Positions 25,640-33,126 of a stretch of DNA of 64,000 bases are shown here, in pieces. The position numbers and the translations under genes are program-made. The DNA is taken from the NCBI GenBank assembly GCA_025054835.1, contig JANWZQ010000134.1, positions 1 to 64,000 on the forward strand. Direction: 5' to 3'. Source of the stretch: Chthonomonadaceae bacterium (GTDB lineage Bacteria > Armatimonadota > Chthonomonadetes > Chthonomonadales > Chthonomonadaceae). How positions within the stretch are numbered: position 1 is the stretch's first letter; each line of letters starts with the position of its first letter. The notes under the pieces were generated by a model. It ran no database searches and had not been told where the DNA came from. It saw only the letters and a program-made list of their open reading frames with translations.

Positions 25640-26218
25640 CTACTGAGTAGCGAAAGCCGAGAAATAGATCTTGCCCGCAATGGGCTCTTCTTCCTCTTCA
25701 ACAGCCTCGTTGACTGCCTGCAAAAGCTCGCGCTTCAACTGCTCGCGTCCTCCGGGCGTGGACAGGTCTTTCAACGTCTTGGAGGTCAGCACCGACAGGA
25801 TCGCATCCCGTATCGGGTGCACATGGTGCTTGACTTTCTCTTCCGAGAGCCCTTTACGGAGCCCGAGCGCGATGGTGGCGCGCAGATAGTGATCGCCGCC
25901 ACCGCTCAGATTGACCATGAACTCATCAAGAGCCATGGCATGCCCGACTTCAATCTCTTCTTCCTCTTCTTCGGAAGTCTCATCCTCGTGCGCGTCGTGC
26001 TTCTTGCCGTGCCCGTGCTCCTTGCTCCGCTCTTTACTCTCTTTGTGAGCTTTGGACTTACGGGTCTTCTTCGTCTTCTCTTTCTCCGCGGGCTTGCTCC
26101 CCATCACGCTCTTGCCGACAAAAAGCGCCACAACGAGCAGCACCACGCCGATAATCATCGGGAGAGGTAACTTCTTCTTTTTCTTCTCGCCGTTTTCTTG
26201 CGTTGCATTCGCGGACAT
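25640..26218 (-). CDS. fliL: Flagellar basal body-associated protein FliL
   Basis: This 192-residue FliL has a basic N-terminus (EKKKKKLPLP), one membrane helix (about 20-40, MIIGVVLLVVALFVG) and a periplasmic C-terminal domain (MALDEFMVNL, HYLRATIALGL, IRDAILSVLTSKTLKDL, IYFSAFATQ) that rings the stator units. The linker between them is unusually charged: a Lys/His-rich block (about 47-75) followed by a Glu run (about 80-90). It is the last gene of the flagellar operon, before a strong terminator. Confidence 0.93.
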   Translation of the reverse strand: MSANATQENGEKKKKKLPLPMIIGVVLLVVALFVGKSVMGSKPAEKEKTKKTRKSKAHKESKERSKEHGHGKKHDAHEDETSEEEEEEIEVGHAMALDEFMVNLSGGGDHYLRATIALGLRKGLSEEKVKHHVHPIRDAILSVLTSKTLKDLSTPGGREQLKRELLQAVNEAVEEEEEPIAGKIYFSAFATQ

Positions 26219-26268
26219 CTTTCTTCACCCTGCGCTTTCTGTGCGGACTTGGTGCCGTGAAGGAGGCA

Positions 26269-27093
26269 TCACGGTCCGCCGGAAGTGGGCCGGTCAGGCG
26301 CTGCAGCGTCGGGGTCAGGGTTTACCAGAATGCGCTGGACTTCTGCCTGTCGCGCCGCGTCCGCCTGCCGTTGCGCCTCCGATTTGACAATCACGATATC
26401 CACGCGCCGATTGCGTGCGCGGTTGTTCTCATCGGTGTTTGCAACGAGAGGCCGGGTGTCGGCGTATCCTGCCGCGATAAAGCGTTGTCGACGCAGGCCC
26501 ATTCGCTCTGTGAAGTAGCGAAGCACTGTGCCGGCGCGCATGGTCGAGAGCTCCCAGTTCGAAGGGAACTGCGCGGTGCGGATCGGCAGGTCGCAGGTAT
26601 GTCCTTCGATCTGTATCTGGTTGGGCAGAGGACGAATGACCTGCGCCACGCGTCGGAGCAAGGGCTCCACTTCCGGGCGCAGTCCGGCCTGACCTCTGCG
26701 GAACAACAGGTCGTCGGATACGAGCGAAATCACAAGCCCCCGTTCGTCGGAGCGCACTCCGACTTTGCCTCTCAGGTTCTGTTGTTCCACAAAACTCCCC
26801 AGATTTCTCATAGCCTGTTCATACTCCCGGTGCTCCCGGGCATTCAGGGAGCCAAACGACGTGACGTGCTGGCCGCCTCCATTCAGAATGTGAGGGCCGG
26901 ACAGGCGCTCGGCACCAAATCCGCTGCGCACCGAGCGAACCAGCTGGGTGAATTTCCCCCGGCTGACCACGGACATGGAATAGAGTAACAGGAAGAACGC
27001 CGTCAGCAGGGTGATCATGTCGGCGTAGGTGAGAAGCCAGCGCTCGAGATTATGCGGTTCTCTGGTTTCTGGAAACTGACGCGTGCGAGACAT
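26269..27093 (-). CDS. motB: Flagellar motor stator protein MotB (OmpA-like C-terminus)
   Basis: This 274-residue stator subunit has the N-terminal helix WLLTYADMITLLTAFFLLLY with the proton-accepting Asp in YADM. A plug region and a C-terminal OmpA-like peptidoglycan-binding domain follow (IEGHTCDLPIR, NWELSTMRAGTVLRYF, YADTRPLVANTDENNRARNRRVDI). The proline that usually follows the helix Asp is absent nearby, and I cannot judge from sequence whether the motor uses protons or sodium. It starts seven bases after motA. Confidence 0.94.
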   Translation of the reverse strand: MSRTRQFPETREPHNLERWLLTYADMITLLTAFFLLLYSMSVVSRGKFTQLVRSVRSGFGAERLSGPHILNGGGQHVTSFGSLNAREHREYEQAMRNLGSFVEQQNLRGKVGVRSDERGLVISLVSDDLLFRRGQAGLRPEVEPLLRRVAQVIRPLPNQIQIEGHTCDLPIRTAQFPSNWELSTMRAGTVLRYFTERMGLRRQRFIAAGYADTRPLVANTDENNRARNRRVDIVIVKSEAQRQADAARQAEVQRILVNPDPDAAAPDRPTSGGP

Positions 27094-27100
27094 GATGGTA

Positions 27101-27892
27101 TTACCGGTTGAACGCGGTACGGCCCGGTCGGGTTACCTGACTGCGCAGGGGAGGCGCCAGAAAAGCCTTGAGCTTTTCCTCGACCAGACGCGGATTATCT
27201 CCCGCCTGAATGGCCAGGATCCCTTCCAGCATGACTTCCCGGGCGAGCACCTCTTCGGCGGAGCGCGCCCTGAGCTTATTGGCAATCGGCAGGAAAATCA
27301 GGTTGGCCGAGGAGACCCCGTAGAGTGTGGCCACAAAGGCGCTGGCGATCAGAGGCCCCATGGCATCCGGGTTGCTCAGATTGGCCAGCATGTGCACCAG
27401 TCCCATGACGGTGCCAATGATGCCCAGAGTGGGGGCGAAGCCCCCCATCGTTGTAAAGAGGGACTCCCCGGATCTGTGACGTGCCTGCAGGAAGTGGATG
27501 TCGGTCGAAAGGATGTCGCGTAACAGTTCCGGGTCAGTGCCGTCCACCGCCAGGCGTAACCCGCGTTGCAGGAATTCATCGTCAATCCGGTTGGCCTCCG
27601 CTTCCAGAGCCAGCATCCCTTCGCGACGGGCGCGTTCAGCCAGGTAGACCAGCAAAGTGATCACCTCGAGCAGATCCAGAGGGCGCTCCGTGAACGCCTT
27701 GCGCAGCACCGCAGGAATGCCGAGGATCTGGTTCATACGGAAGCTGGAGATCGAGGCGCCCAGAGTGCCGCCGAACACGATCAGCGCTGCCGGAACGTTG
27801 ATCAGCGACTGTACCTCGCCCCCCTCCATCAGCAGAGCACCGATCAGTGCCCCCCATGCAAGGAGCAAACCGATAATCGTCGCCAGATCCAT
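27101..27892 (-). CDS. motA: Flagellar motor stator protein MotA
   Basis: This 263-residue stator subunit has four membrane helices: ATIIGLLLAWGALIGALL at the start, INVPAALIVFGGTLGASI, then after a cytoplasmic loop (LLEVITLLVYLAERARREGMLALE), GGFAPTLGIIGTVMGLVHML and AFVATLYGVSSANLIFLPIA. Conserved motor-interaction charges sit in the cytoplasmic loop. It torques the rotor with MotB, encoded directly downstream. GGAGGAA lies ten bases before ATG 27892. Confidence 0.95.
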   Translation of the reverse strand: MDLATIIGLLLAWGALIGALLMEGGEVQSLINVPAALIVFGGTLGASISSFRMNQILGIPAVLRKAFTERPLDLLEVITLLVYLAERARREGMLALEAEANRIDDEFLQRGLRLAVDGTDPELLRDILSTDIHFLQARHRSGESLFTTMGGFAPTLGIIGTVMGLVHMLANLSNPDAMGPLIASAFVATLYGVSSANLIFLPIANKLRARSAEEVLAREVMLEGILAIQAGDNPRLVEEKLKAFLAPPLRSQVTRPGRTAFNR

Positions 27893-27899
27893 AACGACG

Positions 27900-28118
27900 C
27901 TATTCCTCCTTCTCTTCGTCCTCGCAGCGGAGCCGGACCGGACCGACTTCCCGGCGATAGGCGATCACCCGACGGACGACCTCCTCTGCCGTCTCACGTA
28001 CCAGAACCTTCCTGCCCGTAGTCATGGTGATGACGGTGTCCGGGGTACGTTCAATGAACTCGATCAGGTCGGCATTGAGGATCAGTTCCGAGTGATTGAG
28101 ACGCGTGACTTTAATCAT
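27900..28118 (-). CDS. flbD: FlbD family flagellar protein
   Basis: This 72-residue small protein matches FlbD: MIKVTRLNHSELILNADLIE, then VITMTTGRKVLVRETAEEVVRR. Its role in motility is not well defined in Gram-positives and related lineages (it is not the Caulobacter FlbD regulator). The acidic tail (CEDEEKEE) is a local feature. It lies between flgE and motA, as in many flagellar operons. Confidence 0.92.
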   Translation of the reverse strand: MIKVTRLNHSELILNADLIEFIERTPDTVITMTTGRKVLVRETAEEVVRRVIAYRREVGPVRLRCEDEEKEE

Positions 28119-28146
28119 GAGATCTGGTACGGAGGTCTTACGGGCG

Positions 28147-28172
28147 CGGGGGCGGCCTGAGGCCTGCCCCCG
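28147..28172 (-). promoter_or_regulatory. GC-rich hairpin between flgE and flbD
   Basis: CGGGGGC pairs with GCCCCCG across a GGCCT/AGGCC inner region, giving a very stable RNA stem in the 72-base flgE-flbD gap. No T tract follows on the minus strand. It is more likely an mRNA stability or partial-termination element than a full terminator. Confidence 0.5.
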
Positions 28173-28190
28173 GTGGATATGCTATGCTGG

Positions 28191-29861
28191 CTACCGCTTG
28201 AGGTTGATCACATCTTGAAGCAGATCGTCTACCAGCGTGATGATGCGCGTATTCGCCTGAAAACCGCGCTGCGTGATAATCAGGTTCGTGAACTCATTGG
28301 ACAGATCTACGTTGGACATCTCGACAAAGCCCGTGGTGATCTTGCCCCGACCTCCTGTGTTCGGTGTGCCAACCTGCGCCAGGCCCGAGTTGCCCGACTC
28401 CCGGAACAGGTTCTGCCCCATTTTCTCCAGGCCAGACGGGTTAGTGAACGTGGCAACAGCCACGCGCCCCAGCACACGGGACTGCCCGTTGGAGAAGATG
28501 CCTGTGATCAGCCCTTCCGGCGAGACAGAGAAAGTCTGGAGAGTACCGAAAGCGGCACCATCCTGCACGGTTGCGGCCACGCTCGAAGTTCCTGCCAGTT
28601 GCGTGATCGCGCCGAAGTCCACTTTCACATCGAAGGGAGCAGCTCCATTAACCGGTGTAATGGTGATGGACTGCTGGGTCTTGTTCAGCAACTGCCCCGC
28701 ACTGTCGAAGTAAAGGGGGAGCTGGGGCGGGGTGGTACCGCTCTGCCCGACAATGGCCCCGTTGACTTTCGCCACCCAGTCCCATCGGCTGGTAGCCCCG
28801 CCGGGTGGGGGTGGCACTGTGCCCACAAGGCGGCGCGTGAAGGTGAACTGCACCAGATGCGCAAATCCCAGTTCGTCGAAGACTCGCAGTGAGGTGTTCC
28901 ACACCGGAGGGGCGCCGCCAATGCCATCCGTCACCGCAGCGTAGGATACCGTGCCGGAAGAGAGGTTCGTCAGGCCTGAGACGTTCAGAGACAGGTTAAA
29001 GTCAGGCGCGCCCCCGGAGCCTGTCACGGTTACTGATGCAGGGACAGTGCTGCTAATGAACGCGCCGGTCGTCATGTTGAAGACAATTTGATGAGGGGAG
29101 CCGGGGATATCGCCGCCATCAACATTGATCGTGATGTCCCATCGGCGTTGACCGGGCACCGGCGTGTTGTTCGCGGGATTGCTCAATGTGAACTTGATCG
29201 GGTGCGCGTTGCCCAGCGCGTCGTAAGCGGTTGTGTTGATCACAATATCTGGAGGCGTGCTGGTGGCTGTGATGTTACCGATCAGGTTGCTATAGGTGCT
29301 CACCAGAGCCGCACCGGCGTTCAGGTTGCCCTCCATCTGGGTGAACGTGGTCTGGCTAACCGAGGTAAGCGTGCCGATCGGCACTTTCAGCACGCTGGCC
29401 GCGTTGATCGGCTGACTCTCGTCGATCACTCCTTTCTCATCGGCAAGATACCCCAGTAACTTCACGCCGTTGGCCGGATTGACCAGGACTCCGTTACTGT
29501 CCAGGTCAAACGAACCATCGCGCGTGTAGTAGACGTTGCTACCACTGCTGACAAGGAAGAACCCGTTACCCTGAATGGCCAGATCCGTTGGCTTGCCAGT
29601 TGTCTGCAGGTTTCCCTGTGTCTGCAGCGTATCTACAGCACCCAGGGCAACCCCCAGTCCAACCTGGGAAGGGTTCAATCCGCCAATCTCGTTGCTGGGG
29701 CGAGCCGAGGCGCGCAGTGTCTGCGATAGCTGATCCTGAAACGTCACGCGTCCGGCTTTGAAGCCGATGGTGTTCAGGTTCGCGATGTTGTTACCGGTGA
29801 CGCTCAGACGCGTCTGATGCACCTGGAGTCCGCTGACTCCAGAAAACATGGCTTGAAGCAT
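28191..29861 (-). CDS. flgE: Flagellar hook protein FlgE
   Basis: This 556-residue hook protein begins MLQAMFSGVSGLQVHQTRL and has the rod/hook N-terminal motif NNIANLNTIGFK. The central D1/D2 beta region begins around LAIQGNGFFLV. The C-terminus is NLIITQRGFQANTRIITLVD, which closes the coiled pair with the N-terminus. It is longer than E. coli FlgE (402) because of central beta repeats. It is polymerised outside the cell with FlgD capping and FliK length control, both encoded upstream. Confidence 0.94.
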   Translation of the reverse strand: MLQAMFSGVSGLQVHQTRLSVTGNNIANLNTIGFKAGRVTFQDQLSQTLRASARPSNEIGGLNPSQVGLGVALGAVDTLQTQGNLQTTGKPTDLAIQGNGFFLVSSGSNVYYTRDGSFDLDSNGVLVNPANGVKLLGYLADEKGVIDESQPINAASVLKVPIGTLTSVSQTTFTQMEGNLNAGAALVSTYSNLIGNITATSTPPDIVINTTAYDALGNAHPIKFTLSNPANNTPVPGQRRWDITINVDGGDIPGSPHQIVFNMTTGAFISSTVPASVTVTGSGGAPDFNLSLNVSGLTNLSSGTVSYAAVTDGIGGAPPVWNTSLRVFDELGFAHLVQFTFTRRLVGTVPPPPGGATSRWDWVAKVNGAIVGQSGTTPPQLPLYFDSAGQLLNKTQQSITITPVNGAAPFDVKVDFGAITQLAGTSSVAATVQDGAAFGTLQTFSVSPEGLITGIFSNGQSRVLGRVAVATFTNPSGLEKMGQNLFRESGNSGLAQVGTPNTGGRGKITTGFVEMSNVDLSNEFTNLIITQRGFQANTRIITLVDDLLQDVINLKR

Positions 29862-30027
29862 GCGTTCTCACGACCTCCGTTCGACATTCTGGCGGCTACC
29901 ACCCTGCGGAGTATTCACGGACAGGGTGATGCCTGCCTGGATTCCAGACGATCTCTCCTCGATCATTCGGAGAGAGGGCAGGCCTCCGCGTTCGCAGAGG
30001 GAACGGCGGTCCGGCCTGCGATGCGCG

Positions 30028-30447
30028 TTATGCGATGACGGCGCTATCGATGTTGGTGAACACGTTCTGGCGCAGGTGCTCCTTATCAACCACGGTCACC
30101 ACCGTGCGGTTCTTAATGCTGACGACCATGGCCAGATCATCCATCAGGATCAAGGCATCGCGCGATCCCTTGTCGGCGGCCTTTGCGACGGCGCCGTTCA
30201 GGCGTTGCAGATGACTCTCCTGCAGATGGATCTGCCGGGACTGCAGACGGGTCTGCGCGTGCGCCGAGAAGCGTACTGGCGTGCTACGCCCTGCGCCCGG
30301 CGTCTGTCCCGTTTCTGCAAGCCCCTGACGGGCGCGCAGGATCTCGGCAAACGAGGGAGATGCCTCCTGCGTGCTTGCAGAGTGTGCAGAGGGCTCAGAT
30401 GGCCTCGGGACCTCCGGGATGTGGTAGATGCGCAGCGTATCGGCCAT
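30028..30447 (-). CDS. TIGR02530-type flagellar operon protein
   Basis: This 139-residue protein has a disordered Ser/Pro/Gln N-terminus and a conserved end: VRFSAHAQTRLQSRQIHL, KAADKGSRDALILMDDLAMV, VSIKNRTVVTVV and VFTNIDSAVI, the pattern of the flagellar operon protein family called flg_new. These occur between flgD and flgE in many bacteria, and their job is unknown. AGGAGG sits 11 bases before ATG. The gene is followed by a 166-base gap before flgE, which holds an SD for flgE but no other gene I can support. Confidence 0.9.
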   Translation of the reverse strand: MADTLRIYHIPEVPRPSEPSAHSASTQEASPSFAEILRARQGLAETGQTPGAGRSTPVRFSAHAQTRLQSRQIHLQESHLQRLNGAVAKAADKGSRDALILMDDLAMVVSIKNRTVVTVVDKEHLRQNVFTNIDSAVIA

Positions 30448-30465
30448 AGGGTATTCCGCCTCCTG

Positions 30466-30864
30466 TTAACCCTGGCGCACGGAAGAGACCTCGTTCAGGG
30501 ATACTTCGTGCTCCTGACCTTCAATGCTGAGGAAAATGCCCTGGCTATCCCAGCGCACTCCGTTCACCTTGCCGGTGATCAGCACGGGCAGACCATCGCG
30601 TGTCACAAAGGCTTCGACTCGTTTCCCCAGAAGACTGGATGCCTGCAACCGTGTCTGGCTGTTGTAGATGTTGTTGACGCCTTCCACGGTGGCGAACTGG
30701 GCCATTTGCGCCAGAAAGTCTTCCTGATCCATGGGATTCAGGGGGTCCTGATTGGTCAGCTGGGTCACCAGGAGTTTCAGAAACTCGTGCTGGCCCAGCG
30801 CCCGGTTCTGTGTCTGAAACAGATCCTGCGGCACGTTGGCGGAACCGATCGCGTTGGTTTGCAT
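30466..30864 (-). CDS. flgD: Flagellar hook assembly protein FlgD
   Basis: This 132-residue hook cap protein has the FlgD N-terminal core: GQHEFLKLLVTQLTNQDPL, MAQFATVEGVNNI and SSLLGKRVEAFV. It lacks the Ig-like C-terminal domain of E. coli FlgD (231 residues), as in the shorter Gram-positive forms. It scaffolds hook growth beneath FlgE. GGAG lies seven bases before ATG 30864. It is 12 bases after fliK. Confidence 0.93.
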   Translation of the reverse strand: MQTNAIGSANVPQDLFQTQNRALGQHEFLKLLVTQLTNQDPLNPMDQEDFLAQMAQFATVEGVNNIYNSQTRLQASSLLGKRVEAFVTRDGLPVLITGKVNGVRWDSQGIFLSIEGQEHEVSLNEVSSVRQG

Positions 30865-30876
30865 GATGTTTCTCCT

Positions 30877-32523
30877 TCAGACTCGAAAGTCCAGTCGCGT
30901 CAGCGTGCGCAGTGCTTCCACAGCAGATGCGCTCACTGCGGCGGAGATCTCACTGGCTGGCTCATCCGGGAAGTGCACGGAAGACAGTGTTGCAGCAGAG
31001 GGACGTTCCTGAGGCGAGGCGAACTGGCCAGCGAAATGGAAGCCCTCTCTGTGTGGTCCTTGCTGGCCCACGTTCACATCCAGAGTTGTCAGCCGCAGGC
31101 CACGTTGTTCCAGAGCGGCGCGCAACTGCTCCCTGCCGCTCTCAATCGCCTGCTGTGCAGAAGCCGTCTCCGCAGTGATCCGGGCGATGATCTCCTCGCC
31201 CAGACTGGTCACGCGGATCTGCAGGGTCCCCAGGCTCTCCGGCTGCAGTTGCACGAGGATCCCGCCACGCAATCCGGCAAGATGCACGCTCTGCAGGTGC
31301 CGTGTGACCTGCGCAATGACCTCCATGCGTTCCACGGTTGTCGCGGAGGGCCGTGTCGTATGCAGGAGCCCGGAATGGTTCTCCGCTTTCTGCGAACTGG
31401 ACGATGGGAGCGTCGGTCCTGCCACAGGAGGCTCTCCCGGTTCGGCAAGAACCCTCGCCGCTGTGTTCCCGGAACGCCCTGTTGCCGCTGACCTGTCTGA
31501 CTCCGGCACGCGTGACAGCTCAGTAGGTCCTCTCCGATCCCGTTGCTCGATTTCGGCGGGTTCGCATACATGGCCCGGCTGAGAAACCTGTGCCCTGCAC
31601 GAAGGACCTGCAATCTCACCCGGCAGTCCTTCGACCGGGGTGTGTGTGGTACTCTCTGCTGCTTTCGGGGGGCCGGCTACCTCCGGTACACCCCCCGGTG
31701 GCACGGGCATCGATCCGGACTGCGCTTCCGACACAGGGATGTACGGCAGGCCTGTCACCTGCTCTGATTTGCTCTCATGTGGAACTGATGTGACGTACGA
31801 TGCTGGCGCGCTCTGCCAGTATTCCTGCAAATGGAGTTGTGCAGGGTACTCTGCGGCCTGGAGCGCCTTCCCTGTGAACGCCGCGTTCGGATACGTGAGC
31901 GCTGGACTGGAGGCGGGGTTGTGGTCCTGCACAGGGGGGGCTGCTCCACCTGAGAGGTGCACAAAACGAGGTCCGACAGCTGGCGCCAGTATTGATGATG
32001 CGTCGTCCACCGGGGATGGCAAGGATTGATTCTGCGGAGGAGTGCGCTCTGCTCCCGACGCGCCGGGGAAAGGCACGTACGGGTCCACAGAGACGTTCGG
32101 GGATGTCTGTGCGGAAGCGCGTCCTGGTGGGAACAGGGGAGCCGCACCGGGAGTGTGCGCCCATGGAAGGGTGGCCGGTAAGGTCTCCGGGGACTGCAGG
32201 GTTCCGGGCGCCGGATTCTGCCCTGCTTGGGCATCGAGGGGCAGCAGAACCATGCCGGGAAGCCACATGGGCACGGGGGCACTCAGGACTGCCAGCACAC
32301 CTGCGGCGATCGGGCCTGCCGGCGCACTGTCATCTGGAGTGTCCGGGGCTTGCGGTAGTTCCCCGGGGTTTGCAGGGGCGATTGTGCCATCTGTCGTCGG
32401 CGCGGATCGCCATGCCTGAGAGAAGACCGTTGCGAAAGCGCCATCCGGGGATGCCGATGGAGTAGAGTCTGTTGTGACGGTTGTAGGTGTCGGACCGGGT
32501 TGGGCAGGTGGGGGTAGGATCAC
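30877..32523 (-). CDS. fliK: Flagellar hook-length control protein FliK
   Basis: This protein of about 548 residues has a low-complexity Pro/Ala/Ser/Gly-rich N-terminal ruler (about 1-400) and a C-terminal domain (VERMEVIAQVTRHLQSVHL, LQPESLGTLQIRVTSLGEEI, TASAQQAIESGREQLRAAL, LRLTTLDVNVGQ) that matches Flg_hook. It measures hook length and switches the export gate. GTG 32523 is preferred: a very strong SD (AAGGAGGTGATG) sits eight bases before it. Earlier in-frame starts overlap that SD. Confidence 0.9.
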   Translation of the reverse strand: MILPPPAQPGPTPTTVTTDSTPSASPDGAFATVFSQAWRSAPTTDGTIAPANPGELPQAPDTPDDSAPAGPIAAGVLAVLSAPVPMWLPGMVLLPLDAQAGQNPAPGTLQSPETLPATLPWAHTPGAAPLFPPGRASAQTSPNVSVDPYVPFPGASGAERTPPQNQSLPSPVDDASSILAPAVGPRFVHLSGGAAPPVQDHNPASSPALTYPNAAFTGKALQAAEYPAQLHLQEYWQSAPASYVTSVPHESKSEQVTGLPYIPVSEAQSGSMPVPPGGVPEVAGPPKAAESTTHTPVEGLPGEIAGPSCRAQVSQPGHVCEPAEIEQRDRRGPTELSRVPESDRSAATGRSGNTAARVLAEPGEPPVAGPTLPSSSSQKAENHSGLLHTTRPSATTVERMEVIAQVTRHLQSVHLAGLRGGILVQLQPESLGTLQIRVTSLGEEIIARITAETASAQQAIESGREQLRAALEQRGLRLTTLDVNVGQQGPHREGFHFAGQFASPQERPSAATLSSVHFPDEPASEISAAVSASAVEALRTLTRLDFRV

Positions 32524-32638
32524 ACGCATCACCTCCTTTTCTGTGAGTCCAACCCGTTCCTATTCTCGGTATGCGGCCGGGGATTCCGTACGTCAATTTG
32601 CCTGCAATCGAGAGAGCAGAGGAAGCCAGCAAAAGAAA

Positions 32639-32666
32639 GTCCCCACCAGGGATGCTGGTTGGGGAC
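32639..32666 (-). terminator. Rho-independent terminator of the 63-residue gene
   Basis: On the minus strand, GTCCCC plus ACCAG pair with CTGGT plus GGGGAC (one bulged T, five-base loop), followed by a T-rich tail. It lies just downstream of the small gene at 32700-32891 and before fliK, so the two are separate transcription units. Confidence 0.8.
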
Positions 32667-32699
32667 ATGGACTGAAGGCTATGAAATTGCATTCCGGTG

Positions 32700-32891
32700 T
32701 CACGCTGTGCTTCTACGACGATCCTCTGCAGGTTCAGGGAGTATGGTGCGCAGAACGCGCTTGCGGCGCTCCTGCTGCGGGGTATCCAGAGCGGGCTCCA
32801 CTTCGGCCTTCTGTGATGTTGTACCGGGAATCGCGTAACGCCGAAAGATCCGATCCCACCGCTCCGAGCGGTCTGCAGGCATCATCCCCAT
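32700..32891 (-). CDS. Small 63-residue protein of unknown function
   Basis: A 63-codon gene (MGMMPADRSERWDRIFRRYA at its start) is supported by a full AGGAGG, seven bases before ATG 32891. A hairpin terminator follows it. The product is highly charged, with an Arg-rich end (RRKRVLRTI, EDRRRSTA) and a central Gln/Glu/Pro stretch. No signal peptide, membrane helix or known domain is visible. It is divergent from aspS. It may be an RNA- or protein-binding factor or a regulator of the adjacent flagellar operon, but I see no direct evidence of function. Confidence 0.7.
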   Translation of the reverse strand: MGMMPADRSERWDRIFRRYAIPGTTSQKAEVEPALDTPQQERRKRVLRTILPEPAEDRRRSTA

Positions 32892-32988
32892 GGCAGTACC
32901 TCCTGGTAGCCGACCGTATCCGGTGCATTCACCCGGAGAGACGAAACGTCGGCGTGTCGGGTTTCATTGCGCAGGTGTTTCCAGCATA

Positions 32989-33018
32989 GACAGAGAGCGA
33001 TCAAATCGGTTAGAATCT
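32989..33018 (+). promoter_or_regulatory. Candidate sigma-70-type promoter for aspS
   Basis: TAGACA (five of six to the minus-35 consensus) is separated by 18 bases from TAGAAT (five of six to minus-10). It lies about 108 bases before the aspS start, in the 235-base region between divergent genes. Confidence 0.55.
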
Positions 33019-33126
33019 AGGTCCCGCAACATTAGAGCAGCGCGACAGATGCGCCTGAGCGGGGTACAGAGGCCTGCGCGTATCCGCGGAACGGAAATGG
33101 CGAGACGATCAGGAGGACGAGAGAGA

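Noticed and set aside
32540-32580. Possible sigma-28-type promoter before fliK
   Set aside because: A GCCGCATA-like box is seen, but the spacing to the upstream A-rich box is about 19 rather than 15 bases.
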